Origin: Candidatus Kerfeldbacteria bacterium
GTDB lineage: Bacteria > Patescibacteriota > Patescibacteriia > SBBC01 > CAIJZX01
Length of the DNA: 8,020 bases
Assembly (NCBI GenBank): GCA_016217865.1
Contig: JACRFO010000064.1
Location: 1 to 8,020, forward strand
Reading direction: 5' to 3'
The translations under genes and the position numbers were made by a program. The notes beneath the pieces were generated by a model. It did not search any database, had not been told where the DNA came from, and saw only the letters and a list, made by a program, of their open reading frames with translations. Positions 1 through 5,486 of the stretch are shown in pieces (position 1 is the stretch's first letter; the number at the start of each line of letters is the position of its first letter).

Positions 1-315
1 ATTATGGACCATGCCAAGATTATCGCCTTCGGGACGCCACTCGAACTCCTGCGGCTGGCTGATGCTGGCGCGACCATTGAATTCCACATTGATCGACCGC
101 TCGACCAGCAACAACTCCAATCCCTCGCCGGCGTTAACCAGGCCAAGATCGAAAACCACGTCGTGTTCTTGAAGAGCACCGAACCAGCCAAGACGCTTCC
201 GGCCCTCTTCGCCTTAGCGTCGGCGTCCGGCGTCACCATCAACAACCTTCAGATGCACCAAGCCACCCTTGAAGACGTCTTCTTGAAACTCACCGGCCAC
301 ACGCTCCGCGATTAA
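1..315 (+). CDS. ABC-2 type exporter ATP-binding subunit, C-terminal end (5' truncated)
   Basis: The window opens inside this gene; the frame is already open at base 1. The visible 104 residues begin IMDHAKIIAFGTPLEL, which is the stretch just after the H-loop of ABC ATPases (consensus 'G+ii..Gtp.eL'). The catalytic Walker A, signature and Walker B motifs would lie upstream, outside the window. The C-terminal extension ends ATLEDVFLKLTGHTLRD, the typical tail of DrrA/YadG-like exporter ATPases ('sLEDvFl.lTGr.lr'). The subunit would hydrolyse ATP on the cytoplasmic face to drive the permease encoded 7 bases downstream. Exported substrate cannot be told from sequence; relatives handle drugs, polyketides or lipids. 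The ATG at base 4 is internal, not a start. Confidence 0.88.
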   Translation: MMDHAKIIAFGTPLELLRLADAGATIEFHIDRPLDQQQLQSLAGVNQAKIENHVVFLKSTEPAKTLPALFALASASGVTINNLQMHQATLEDVFLKLTGHTLRD

Positions 316-322
316 TCCTACT

Positions 323-1423
323 ATGACGATTCGCGCCCTCACCATCGCTGCTCTGAAAATGCTGGTCCGTAACCGGCAAGCGTTGTTCTTCACTCTGATC
401 ATGCCCTTCATTTTCATCGGCATTTTCGGGCTGATCGGTTTCGATAAACCACCGACGATTGACCTCGGTATTGTCACCTCGAAACCGACCGCGGCGACGA
501 CCATGTTTGTCGACTCGCTCGAGAAGATTGATGCCCTCCACATTTTCCGCGGTTCCGAAGCCGAGGAAACGGCGGCGTTGAAGAAGGGTGATCGAGCGCT
601 GGTCATGGTCATTCCGGATGAATTGTTCCCGGACCCAGCCGCGACCACTCCGCCAGTCACACAGCACGTTCGGCTCTTACAGAACGTCGCCCAGGCGCAG
701 CAGGCTGCTACCGCCCAAGCTATCATCTCGCAATTCTTCGATAAGACGAGCTTACAGATTGTGAAGGCCCCAGTCTTCTTCGACCTGCAGGTCGAGTCGG
801 TCAACGCCAAGAAGGTCAAGTACATCGACTTCCTCCTGCCGGGTATCGTGGCGATGTCGATCATGCAGATGGCAGTCTTCTCTGTCGCTTTTGTCTTCGC
901 TGACTACAAAGAGAAGGGGATTCTCAAACGCCTCTTGGCGACGCCGATGAAACCGTATCAGTTCGTGACAGCGAACGTCATTACCCGGTTGATCATGGCG
1001 CTGTTCCAGACGCTGACCTTGCTCGGAGTTGGAGCGTTAGTCTTCCACTCACACATCTATGGGGCGTGGTGGCTGATTCTACTCTTGTCGACGCTCGGCG
1101 GGATCATGTTCCTGGGGTTAGGGTTCACCATTTCCGGTTTGGCTAAAACCGTTGACGCTGTGCCAGCTATCGCCAACCTGATTATCTTCCCGATGCTGTT
1201 CTTGTCGGGGATCTTCTTCCCGACCTCGAGCATGCCGAACTGGCTGCAGCACGTCGTTCAGTACCTCCCGCTGCAACCGTTTGCCCACGCCATGCGCGAA
1301 GTCGTCGGCAATGGTGCCACGCTCTCCGCTATTTCCCATGACGTGTTCTGGATGCTCGGCTGGGCAGCAGCGCTGTGTATTCTAGCAGTCTTCACCTTCG
1401 GACTCGAAGAGAAGCGGGTCTAA
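323..1423 (+). CDS. ABC-2 type exporter permease (DrrB/YadH-like)
   Basis: A 366-residue integral membrane subunit, the partner of the ATPase just upstream, with which it forms an operon. Hydrophobic segments lie near residues 20-40, 170-193, 217-241, 248-272, 280-300 and 340-360, giving six helices. A large extracytoplasmic domain (about 42-165) sits between TM1 and TM2, as in the longer ABC-2 permeases. After TM2 the cytoplasmic coupling segment EKGILKRLLATPMKPYQF (197-214) matches the family pattern 'E+gtl.rLlaTP'. The segment SGIFFPTSSMPNWLQ and the following LPLQPFAHAMREVV (315-328) are also typical. There is no visible Shine-Dalgarno site before the ATG, which is preceded by CT. Substrate unknown; I infer small-molecule or lipid efflux from the family only. 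Confidence 0.9.
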   Translation: MTIRALTIAALKMLVRNRQALFFTLIMPFIFIGIFGLIGFDKPPTIDLGIVTSKPTAATTMFVDSLEKIDALHIFRGSEAEETAALKKGDRALVMVIPDELFPDPAATTPPVTQHVRLLQNVAQAQQAATAQAIISQFFDKTSLQIVKAPVFFDLQVESVNAKKVKYIDFLLPGIVAMSIMQMAVFSVAFVFADYKEKGILKRLLATPMKPYQFVTANVITRLIMALFQTLTLLGVGALVFHSHIYGAWWLILLLSTLGGIMFLGLGFTISGLAKTVDAVPAIANLIIFPMLFLSGIFFPTSSMPNWLQHVVQYLPLQPFAHAMREVVGNGATLSAISHDVFWMLGWAAALCILAVFTFGLEEKRV

Positions 1424-1436
1424 ATGCTGTTGCTGG

Positions 1437-1456
1437 CCGCCCTTGACCGTGGGCGG
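1437..1456 (+). terminator. Possible weak terminator or hairpin after the exporter operon
   Basis: CCGCCC (1437-1442) pairs with GGGCGG (1451-1456) around an 8-base loop, 14 bases after the permease stop. It is followed only by ACTTT, not by a proper T tract, so intrinsic termination is uncertain. The loop contains TTGACC, which could also act as a -35 element. Confidence 0.3.
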
Positions 1457-1471
1457 ACTTTACCGTACCGT
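1443..1471 (+). promoter_or_regulatory. Possible promoter for the 58-residue ORF
   Basis: TTGACC (1443-1448) and TACCGT (1466-1471) are separated by 17 bases. The -35 matches consensus at 5 of 6 positions and the -10 at only 3 of 6. It would start transcription near 1478, about 37 bases before the ATG at 1515. The call is weak alone, but the -10 shares the TAnnGT form with the other candidate promoters in this window. Confidence 0.3.
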
Positions 1472-1514
1472 CAGAACACCGCTGGGCCGTGGCCGCACGA
1501 GGAAGGGGGGACGC

Positions 1515-1691
1515 ATGGAAGCCGTGCCGACACTCCGGGTCAGCGATCACCAGCGCGTGATCGAAGTCGAGTGCTACAGTGCCAAGGATCGAAAGGAGGA
1601 ACCGACAGTCACCTACAAGTGCCTCGACTGCAACCAGGAGGCCAACCACAGGTTCGAATTGGCCCGTAAACGTTGCGTGCCGAACCGCTGA
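1515..1691 (+). CDS. Small Cys-rich hypothetical protein, possible zinc-ribbon
   Basis: A 58-residue basic protein that I do not recognise. Its ATG is preceded by a strong purine-rich SD (GGAAGGGGGG, 1501-1510) with four bases between, which is why I prefer it to the in-frame TTG at 1443. Third codon positions are overwhelmingly G or C through most of the ORF, a good coding sign. Cysteines are at residues 20, 36, 39 and 54; the CLDC pair (36-39) plus C54, C20 or H45 could bind zinc, which is inference. The TGA stop lies in the loop of a terminator hairpin. It sits directly before secE, where many bacteria carry rpmG (L33), but it lacks the two CxxC pairs and the length pattern of L33, so I do not assign that name. 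Confidence 0.6.
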   Translation: MEAVPTLRVSDHQRVIEVECYSAKDRKEEPTVTYKCLDCNQEANHRFELARKRCVPNR

Positions 1692-1706
1692 AATACGCGG
1701 TTTTTT
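1683..1706 (+). terminator. Intrinsic terminator
   Basis: AACCGC (1683-1688) pairs with GCGGTT (1697-1702) around an 8-base loop, followed by a run of six T (1701-1706). The stop codon of the 58-residue ORF (1689-1691) falls in the loop, so this hairpin ends that gene and insulates secE, whose promoter begins six bases further on. Confidence 0.8.
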
Positions 1707-1711
1707 CTCGC

Positions 1712-1740
1712 TTGACAGTCCCGTTCAGACGGGGTAGAGT
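1712..1740 (+). promoter_or_regulatory. Promoter of the secE-nusG-rplK-rplA operon
   Basis: A perfect TTGACA (-35, 1712-1717) and TAGAGT (-10, 1735-1740) are separated by exactly 17 bases. This is the best sigma-70-type promoter in the window, and it sits between the terminator at 1683-1706 and secE. Transcription would start near 1747 and leave a leader of about 37 bases. Confidence 0.82.
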
Positions 1741-1747
1741 AACAGCA

Positions 1748-1779
1748 CGTCGCCCCACCGGGGCCTTTTAGAAGTGACG
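1748..1779 (+). promoter_or_regulatory. secE leader hairpin
   Basis: In the short secE leader GCCCC (1752-1756) pairs with GGGGC (1760-1764) around ACC, and is followed by CTTTTA. An outer CGTC (1748-1751) can pair with GACG (1776-1779) across an 11-base bulge that contains the only SD-like bases (AGAAG, 1770-1774). It could be a weak attenuator or a ribosome-access element; the stem is short and the T run is only four. Confidence 0.35.
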
Positions 1780-1783
1780 CATC

Positions 1784-1972
1784 ATGGCAATCCGCCTCTT
1801 TGGATACTTCCGGGAATCCCGGGAAGAACTGAAAAAAGTCGCTTGGCCGACCTGGCTAGAAACCCGCAACAATACGTTGCTCGTGGTCGGTATTAGCCTC
1901 TTCGTCGCGCTCTTCTTGGGCCTGGCTGATGTTGGACTTGCGGCGCTGCTCAATCTCATGACCAAGGGCTAA
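1784..1972 (+). CDS. secE: Preprotein translocase subunit SecE
   Basis: A 62-residue protein of the short, single-helix SecE type. It clamps SecY in the SecYEG channel of the cytoplasmic membrane. The conserved amphipathic segment is RESREELKKVAWPTWLET (10-27), with the family hallmark 'EL+KV.WP...E' for the surface helix and hinge. It is followed by one membrane helix, about residues 31-56. Length and architecture are complete. Placement before nusG and rplK is the standard bacterial order. The SD is poor (AGAAG, 1770-1774), and translation may depend on the leader fold. The stop lies three bases before the nusG ATG, so translational coupling with nusG is likely. Confidence 0.96.
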   Translation: MAIRLFGYFRESREELKKVAWPTWLETRNNTLLVVGISLFVALFLGLADVGLAALLNLMTKG

Positions 1973-1975
1973 TCT

Positions 1976-2521
1976 ATGCCAAAGCAAACACTCCAACAGG
2001 GAAAACGCTGGTACGTCCTCCACACCTACTCCGGGTACGAAGAGAATGTTGCCCGCAACCTCCGTCAGCGTATTGAATCGATGGACATGGAAGATAAAAT
2101 CTTCAATGTCCTCATTCCAACCGAGAACCGCATCCGGATCAAGAACGGCAAACGCAAAATCATCACCGAGAAAATCTTCCCGGGATATGTCCTGGTGGAA
2201 ATGATTGTTACCGATGACTCCTGGTACGTCGTGCGGAATACACCGAACGTCACCGGTTTCGTTGGATCTGGTACCACGCCAACCCCGATTGCTGAAACGG
2301 AAGTTCGGGCGCTCCTCGAACGGATGGGTGTGGCCGAACCGAAGTACAAGATCGATGTCGAAACTGGTACACCGGTGCGCATTACCGATGGCCCATTCAA
2401 AGAATTCGAAGGCAAGGTCGCGGAAGTTGATGAGGGCCGCGGCAAGGTCAAAGTGCTCGTCTCGATGTTCGGCCGCGAAACACCGGTTGAACTCGACTTC
2501 CTCCAAGTTAAGAAACTCTAA
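1976..2521 (+). CDS. nusG: Transcription elongation/antitermination factor NusG
   Basis: A complete 181-residue NusG. The N-terminal NGN domain (about 10-118) starts RWYVLHTYSGYEENVARNL and includes IFPGYVLVEM (67-76) and VRNTPNVTGFVG (86-97), the surfaces that bind RNA polymerase. The C-terminal KOW domain (about 128-181) carries VRITDGPFKEFEGKVAEVD and ends LDFLQVKKL. This domain contacts NusE (S10) or Rho, linking transcription to translation or termination. The gene starts three bases after secE ends. AAGG inside the end of secE could be a weak SD seven to eight bases before the ATG, and CT lies directly before the ATG. Glutamate codons are mainly GAA, unlike the later thyX-like gene. Confidence 0.97.
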   Translation: MPKQTLQQGKRWYVLHTYSGYEENVARNLRQRIESMDMEDKIFNVLIPTENRIRIKNGKRKIITEKIFPGYVLVEMIVTDDSWYVVRNTPNVTGFVGSGTTPTPIAETEVRALLERMGVAEPKYKIDVETGTPVRITDGPFKEFEGKVAEVDEGRGKVKVLVSMFGRETPVELDFLQVKKL

Positions 2522-2533
2522 TCTGCTGGTTGG

Positions 2534-2563
2534 TTGCGCGCTTCTCGTAACTGACCGTACCCT
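2534..2563 (+). promoter_or_regulatory. Possible weak internal promoter before rplK
   Basis: TTGCGC (2534-2539) and TACCCT (2558-2563), with an 18-base spacer, lie in the 54-base nusG-rplK gap. A start near 2570 would give an almost leaderless rplK mRNA, which would fit the absence of any SD before rplK. Both hexamers are weak, so this is a suggestion only. Confidence 0.2.
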
Positions 2564-2575
2564 TACTCCACTCCT

Positions 2576-3001
2576 ATGGCGAAGAAGATCAAGACAGTTA
2601 TCAAGTTACAAATTCCCGGTGGTAAAGCGACGCCCGCTCCACCGGTCGGTACGGCGCTTGGCCCCCACGGGCTGAATATTGCTGAGTTCGTCAAGAAGTT
2701 CAATGATGCCTCGAAGGACCGGATGGGTGAAACCACGCCGGTTGAACTGACGATTTACGAAGACCGGACGTACTCGTTCATCCTCAAGACCGCGCCAGCC
2801 TCTGTTCTCCTGCTCAAAGCGGCGAAACTTGAAAAGGGGAGCGGCGATCCGCTCCGCCAGAAAGTGGGCAAGGTCACGAAGGCCCAAGTCCGAGAAATCG
2901 CCGAAAAGAAAATGGCCGACCTGAACGCAAAAGACCTCGCCGGCGCGATGCGCACGATCGAGGGCACGGCCCGCAATATGGGTATCACCGTCGAAGGCTA
3001 A
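2576..3001 (+). CDS. rplK: 50S ribosomal protein L11
   Basis: A complete 141-residue L11, the usual family length. L11 binds the GTPase-associated region of 23S rRNA at the stalk base and helps elongation factors act. The N-terminal domain carries the conserved GGKATPAPPVGTALGPHG (15-32) and LNIAEFVKKFN segments. The C-terminal RNA-binding domain includes KGSGDPLRQKVGKVT, the mid-region VREIAEKKMADLNA and the closing MRTIEGTARNMGI. There is no SD in the 54-base gap to nusG; CT directly precedes ATG. In most bacteria rplA follows at once. Here a membrane protein gene intervenes, so the usual L11-L1 pair is split. Confidence 0.97.
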   Translation: MAKKIKTVIKLQIPGGKATPAPPVGTALGPHGLNIAEFVKKFNDASKDRMGETTPVELTIYEDRTYSFILKTAPASVLLLKAAKLEKGSGDPLRQKVGKVTKAQVREIAEKKMADLNAKDLAGAMRTIEGTARNMGITVEG

Positions 3002-3023
3002 TTATCCACTCACGCATCCGCCT

Positions 3024-3965
3024 ATGGAGAATCTCAATTTCCTTGCGCCACTGCTGATGATTGCTGGCGTCGCGGTCATCATCCTGGCCATCATTGCGGT
3101 TGTGCAGGATATGAAACAAGAGCGCAAGTACGGATACCGCCAAGCCTTCTTCACTATCGTCGCCTTGGTCATGCTGGTCATGGCCGTCGGGTCGGGTGTG
3201 TCCCTGCTGGTTCTCGGTTTGAAGCAGGGCGTCTTTACGAATGCCAAGACGTACAACTCGCGGATGAACACGCCGCCGACGCCGTTCTTGACCGGTGATA
3301 TGGAGAAGAGCGTGGTTTTGGTCGCTCCCTACACCTGCGAATCGAACTGTCAGTTCACCACAGCGGATAAGCAGAATTTCACCAGCTGGAAGACGGAGTA
3401 CCAGTACTGGAAAGACTCGGCCAACACGACCCAGCAGTTCCGTCGTGACTTGGCTGGTGCCCTCGCCTTGTTCCTCGTCTCGTTGCCGCTCTACCTCCTC
3501 TTCACGCGTTGGATGAATCGCGGCGCGAAGGAGGAAACCCAGCAACACCTCCGCCCGTCGCCGCTCCGTTCGGTTTACTACTATGGCGTGGCCTTTGGCG
3601 GCCTGGTCATGGCGGTCGTAGGTGGCGCGATGCTCCTCAACACTGTGCTGAAAGTTGCTTTAAAGACCACACCGTCGAACTCGATCTCTTCCCCACAGAT
3701 GGCTACCGCCTCAACCTTAGCAGCTGACAGCGTCATCGCTTGCGCTGACAAGTGTGGTTTCACCGCTGATGACGTCGCGCTGGTGAACGAGTGGAAGACA
3801 CAATACGCGACCTCCATCGCCGCCCAGAAGAGCACGAGTGGTTCAACGGCGAACGACCTGGCGAATACGATTCCCTACGTGATCATTGGTTTCCCGCTGT
3901 TCTGGTACCACTTCTCGCGAATCCGCAAAGAAACCGTCACGCCGACGCCTGCACCTATCGCTTAA
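3024..3965 (+). CDS. Five-helix membrane protein with internal duplication, function unknown
   Basis: A 313-residue protein that I cannot name. Predicted helices are at about 7-28, 41-66, 142-162, 185-212 and 281-298. Basic stretches at 31-39, 162-183 and 299-302 put those loops in the cytoplasm, so the two long loops face outside. The protein is an internal repeat. R39-K67 and R182-K210 align as equal-length helices sharing LVMAV. The loops share C-x3-C (C105/C109 and C240/C244), then FT..D and WKT.Y (W122, W257) at identical spacing from the second Cys, and a closing helix with Pro (P155, P291). The Cys pairs may form disulfides. Helix style recalls DUF5671-like proteins, but that is a guess. 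No SD; CT precedes ATG. It lies co-directionally inside the ribosomal operon. Confidence 0.85.
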   Translation: MENLNFLAPLLMIAGVAVIILAIIAVVQDMKQERKYGYRQAFFTIVALVMLVMAVGSGVSLLVLGLKQGVFTNAKTYNSRMNTPPTPFLTGDMEKSVVLVAPYTCESNCQFTTADKQNFTSWKTEYQYWKDSANTTQQFRRDLAGALALFLVSLPLYLLFTRWMNRGAKEETQQHLRPSPLRSVYYYGVAFGGLVMAVVGGAMLLNTVLKVALKTTPSNSISSPQMATASTLAADSVIACADKCGFTADDVALVNEWKTQYATSIAAQKSTSGSTANDLANTIPYVIIGFPLFWYHFSRIRKETVTPTPAPIA

Positions 3966-3979
3966 CGCTTAATCACTTT

Positions 3980-4020
3980 GTGGGACCTGGGTACCGCCCA
4001 GGGTTTGCACCACGAAAGGA
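3980..4020 (+). promoter_or_regulatory. rplA leader hairpin, candidate L1 autoregulatory site, plus SD
   Basis: In the 61-base gap before rplA, CCTGGG (3986-3991) pairs with CCCAGG (3997-4002) around a 5-base loop. GTGG (3980-3983) pairs with CCAC (4010-4013) outside an asymmetric internal loop (GA opposite GTTTGCA). The rplA SD (AAAGGA, 4015-4020) begins two bases after the outer stem. A helix with an asymmetric loop, with GUGGGA on one side and CCAC on the other, resembles the base of the L1-binding helix of 23S rRNA as I remember it. L1 bound here would block initiation. The structure is seen; the L1 role is inference from known L1 feedback control. Confidence 0.55.
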
Positions 4021-4026
4021 ACCAGT

Positions 4027-4707
4027 ATGTCTAGCAAACGTTTCCGATCAGCCCTCGCGCTGGTCGATCAGGAAAAACAGTATTCACTCGAAGACGGCGT
4101 CGCGCTCGTCAAGCAGACAGCGACCACAAAATTCGACAGTAGTATTGAAGTTCACGTCCGCTTGGGTATTGATCCCAGCAAAGCCGACCAAATGGTTCGG
4201 TCGACTGCTCAACTCCCAAAAGGAACTGGCAAGAAGCTCCGGATCGCCGTCTTCGCGAAGGGCGCCGCGGCCAAAGCCGCCAAGGAAGCCGGAGCCGACC
4301 TCGTTGGTGACGATGACCTGATTGCCGAGATCAAGAAGACGAGCAAGCTCGACTTCGATATTGCGATTGCTACACCGGACATGATGAAGTCCCTAGCGCC
4401 AGTTGCAAAGACGTTGGGCACGAAAGGGTTGATGCCGAACCCGAAGAATGACACCGTTTCGGCTGATCCAGCGGCGGCAGTCAAATCGTTGCAGACTGGA
4501 AAAATCGCTTTCCGTTCGGACTCGACAGGCAATGTCCACCAGATGATCGGCAAGGCATCGTTTTCGACTGAAGATCTCAAGGCTAATCTTGAAGCTTTCC
4601 TCGATGCTCTGAAAAGGGCAAAGTCGCCCGAAACGAAGGGCACCTATATTCGCTCGATCACCCTCACTTCATCGATGGGTCCGGGGATCACATTGACCAC
4701 CAATTAG
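4027..4707 (+). CDS. rplA: 50S ribosomal protein L1
   Basis: A complete 226-residue L1, close to the usual 225-235. L1 forms the mobile stalk at the ribosomal E site and is a classic translational repressor of its own mRNA. Visible signatures include the opening SKRFRSALALVD..K.YSLEDGV, FDSSIEVHVRLGIDP (36-50), domain II with IATPDMM (114-120) and KGLMPNPK (133-140), and the return to domain I with GKIAFRSD, IGKASF (174-179), ETKGTYIRSITL and SSMGPGI (215-221). It has a good SD (AAAGGA) six bases before the ATG, unlike rplK and nusG. It closes the operon: a strong terminator follows, and there is no rplJ-rplL pair next to it. Confidence 0.97.
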   Translation: MSSKRFRSALALVDQEKQYSLEDGVALVKQTATTKFDSSIEVHVRLGIDPSKADQMVRSTAQLPKGTGKKLRIAVFAKGAAAKAAKEAGADLVGDDDLIAEIKKTSKLDFDIAIATPDMMKSLAPVAKTLGTKGLMPNPKNDTVSADPAAAVKSLQTGKIAFRSDSTGNVHQMIGKASFSTEDLKANLEAFLDALKRAKSPETKGTYIRSITLTSSMGPGITLTTN

Positions 4708-4711
4708 GGCT

Positions 4712-4737
4712 AAAACCTCCGCGTTGCGGAGGTTTTT
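4712..4737 (+). terminator. Strong intrinsic terminator of the ribosomal operon
   Basis: AAAACCTCCGC (4712-4722) pairs perfectly with GCGGAGGTTTT (4726-4736) around a GTT loop and ends in five T. It starts four bases after the rplA stop. The descending arm overlaps the candidate -35 of the next promoter. Confidence 0.93.
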
Positions 4738-4752
4738 CGGTTGTGGTAAGGT
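4724..4752 (+). promoter_or_regulatory. Promoter of the tmk-thyX-like operon
   Basis: TTGCGG (4724-4729) and TAAGGT (4747-4752) are 17 bases apart. The -35 shares its first three bases with TTGACA and lies inside the terminator stem. The -10 has the TAnnGT form seen in the other candidates here. Transcription would start near 4759. An imperfect inverted repeat, TTGTGGT (4741-4747) with ACCACCA (4756-4762), surrounds the -10 and start region and might be an operator. Confidence 0.5.
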
Positions 4753-4763
4753 GCCACCACCAA

Positions 4764-4799
4764 GTTGTCGGAGGGCCTTGGAACTGGCCCTTTGACAAC
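4764..4799 (+). promoter_or_regulatory. 14-bp leader hairpin upstream of tmk
   Basis: GTTGTC (4764-4769) pairs with GACAAC (4794-4799), two G-U wobbles follow (4770-4771 with 4792-4793), and AGGGCC (4772-4777) pairs with GGCCCT (4786-4791). This makes one uninterrupted 14-bp helix with an 8-base loop (TTGGAACT). There is no T tract after it, so it is not a usual terminator. An alternative 5-bp pairing, CCAAG (4760-4764) with CTTGG (4777-4781), would break it. It ends 14 bases before the tmk SD. I infer a regulatory or mRNA-stabilising role; I do not recognise a known riboswitch. Confidence 0.6.
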
Positions 4800-4825
4800 A
4801 ACCCTGTCACTACAAGGAGCGACTC

Positions 4826-5467
4826 ATGAAGATCGAACCGCTGTTGATTGACCTGGAGGGGGACGATGGTTCTGGTAAGACGACGGTCATCGCGCGTCTC
4901 GCCAAGGAGCCAGAGTTTGCTGACGACGTCTTCACCCGGGAACCGGGCGGGACGATCCTTGGTGAACGTCTCCGCGCTGTCCTGAAGGACAAGACCGTCA
5001 GGCGCAGTGCCTGGGCGGAAACCTTCACGTTCATGGCAGCCCGAAGTGAACTGATCGACGAAGTCGTGCTTCCGGCCCTTCTGGCTGGACGGCGGGCTTT
5101 CCTCGATCGCTACTTCACTTCGACGCTGGCCTACCAGTGGGGCGCACAAATGGGTCATGAGGACCCAACCGAGTTCATGCGGCTGCCGAAGATTGCTGGT
5201 ATGCCGTTCCCGGGACTCGTCCTCTGGTACGATCTTGACCCAGCCATCGCCATGACCCGCCGTCCGCAGCAGGAATCGGCTCATGATCACTTCGATGCGC
5301 GTGAGCTCGACTTCCATCAGCGGGTCTGCGACAGTTACCGCCGCCTCTTCACTACCTACGAACCGTGGAAGACAGTCGTTCGTCGCATCGATGCCGCCCA
5401 GCCACCTGACGCTGTGTACGCTGATACGCTGGTGGCCATTCGCGACTACCTGCGTACCCACGCCTAA
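4826..5467 (+). CDS. tmk: Thymidylate kinase (dTMP kinase)
   Basis: A complete 213-residue P-loop kinase of usual length that phosphorylates dTMP to dTDP with ATP in the cytoplasm. The P-loop is EGDDGSGKTT (11-20). TREPGGT (37-43) binds the thymidine side, and DRYFTSTLAYQW (94-105) is the family 'DRY..S..AYQ' motif. LVLWYDLDPAIAMTRR (131-146) leads into the LID region, followed by RELDFHQRV (159-167), matching 'E..dFh.rV'. A clear SD (AAGGAG, 4814-4819) lies six bases before the ATG. The downstream thyX-like gene follows after 19 bases, so dTMP synthesis and its first phosphorylation appear co-transcribed. Glu codons are split evenly between GAA and GAG. Confidence 0.94.
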   Translation: MKIEPLLIDLEGDDGSGKTTVIARLAKEPEFADDVFTREPGGTILGERLRAVLKDKTVRRSAWAETFTFMAARSELIDEVVLPALLAGRRAFLDRYFTSTLAYQWGAQMGHEDPTEFMRLPKIAGMPFPGLVLWYDLDPAIAMTRRPQQESAHDHFDARELDFHQRVCDSYRRLFTTYEPWKTVVRRIDAAQPPDAVYADTLVAIRDYLRTHA

Positions 5468-5486
5468 CTCGGGGAGAACCAACCAT

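Noticed and set aside
1640..1664. tRNA T-arm look-alike (GGTTCGAAT) upstream of secE, where some bacteria have tRNA-Trp
   Set aside because: The flanking bases do not form a 5-bp T stem with a 7-base loop, and no acceptor, D or anticodon arm could be found. The GGCCAA/TTGGCC repeat around it has a 13-base loop and sits inside coding sequence.
1424..1669. 81-codon ORF starting right after the permease stop
   Set aside because: No SD, low-complexity composition, and it overlaps the better supported 58-residue frame.
1856..2506. 216-codon ORF on the - strand opposite secE and nusG
   Set aside because: It is antisense to two unmistakable conserved genes and has no initiation signal.
3791..4321. 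176-codon + strand ORF bridging the membrane gene and rplA
   Set aside because: It is out of frame with both recognised genes, has no SD, and its product lacks any family feature.
5283..5486. Upstream extension of the thyX-like frame to an ATG at 5283
   Set aside because: It would overlap tmk by 185 bases in another frame with no SD; the ATG at 5487 has GGGGAG at a good distance and begins the conserved protein.
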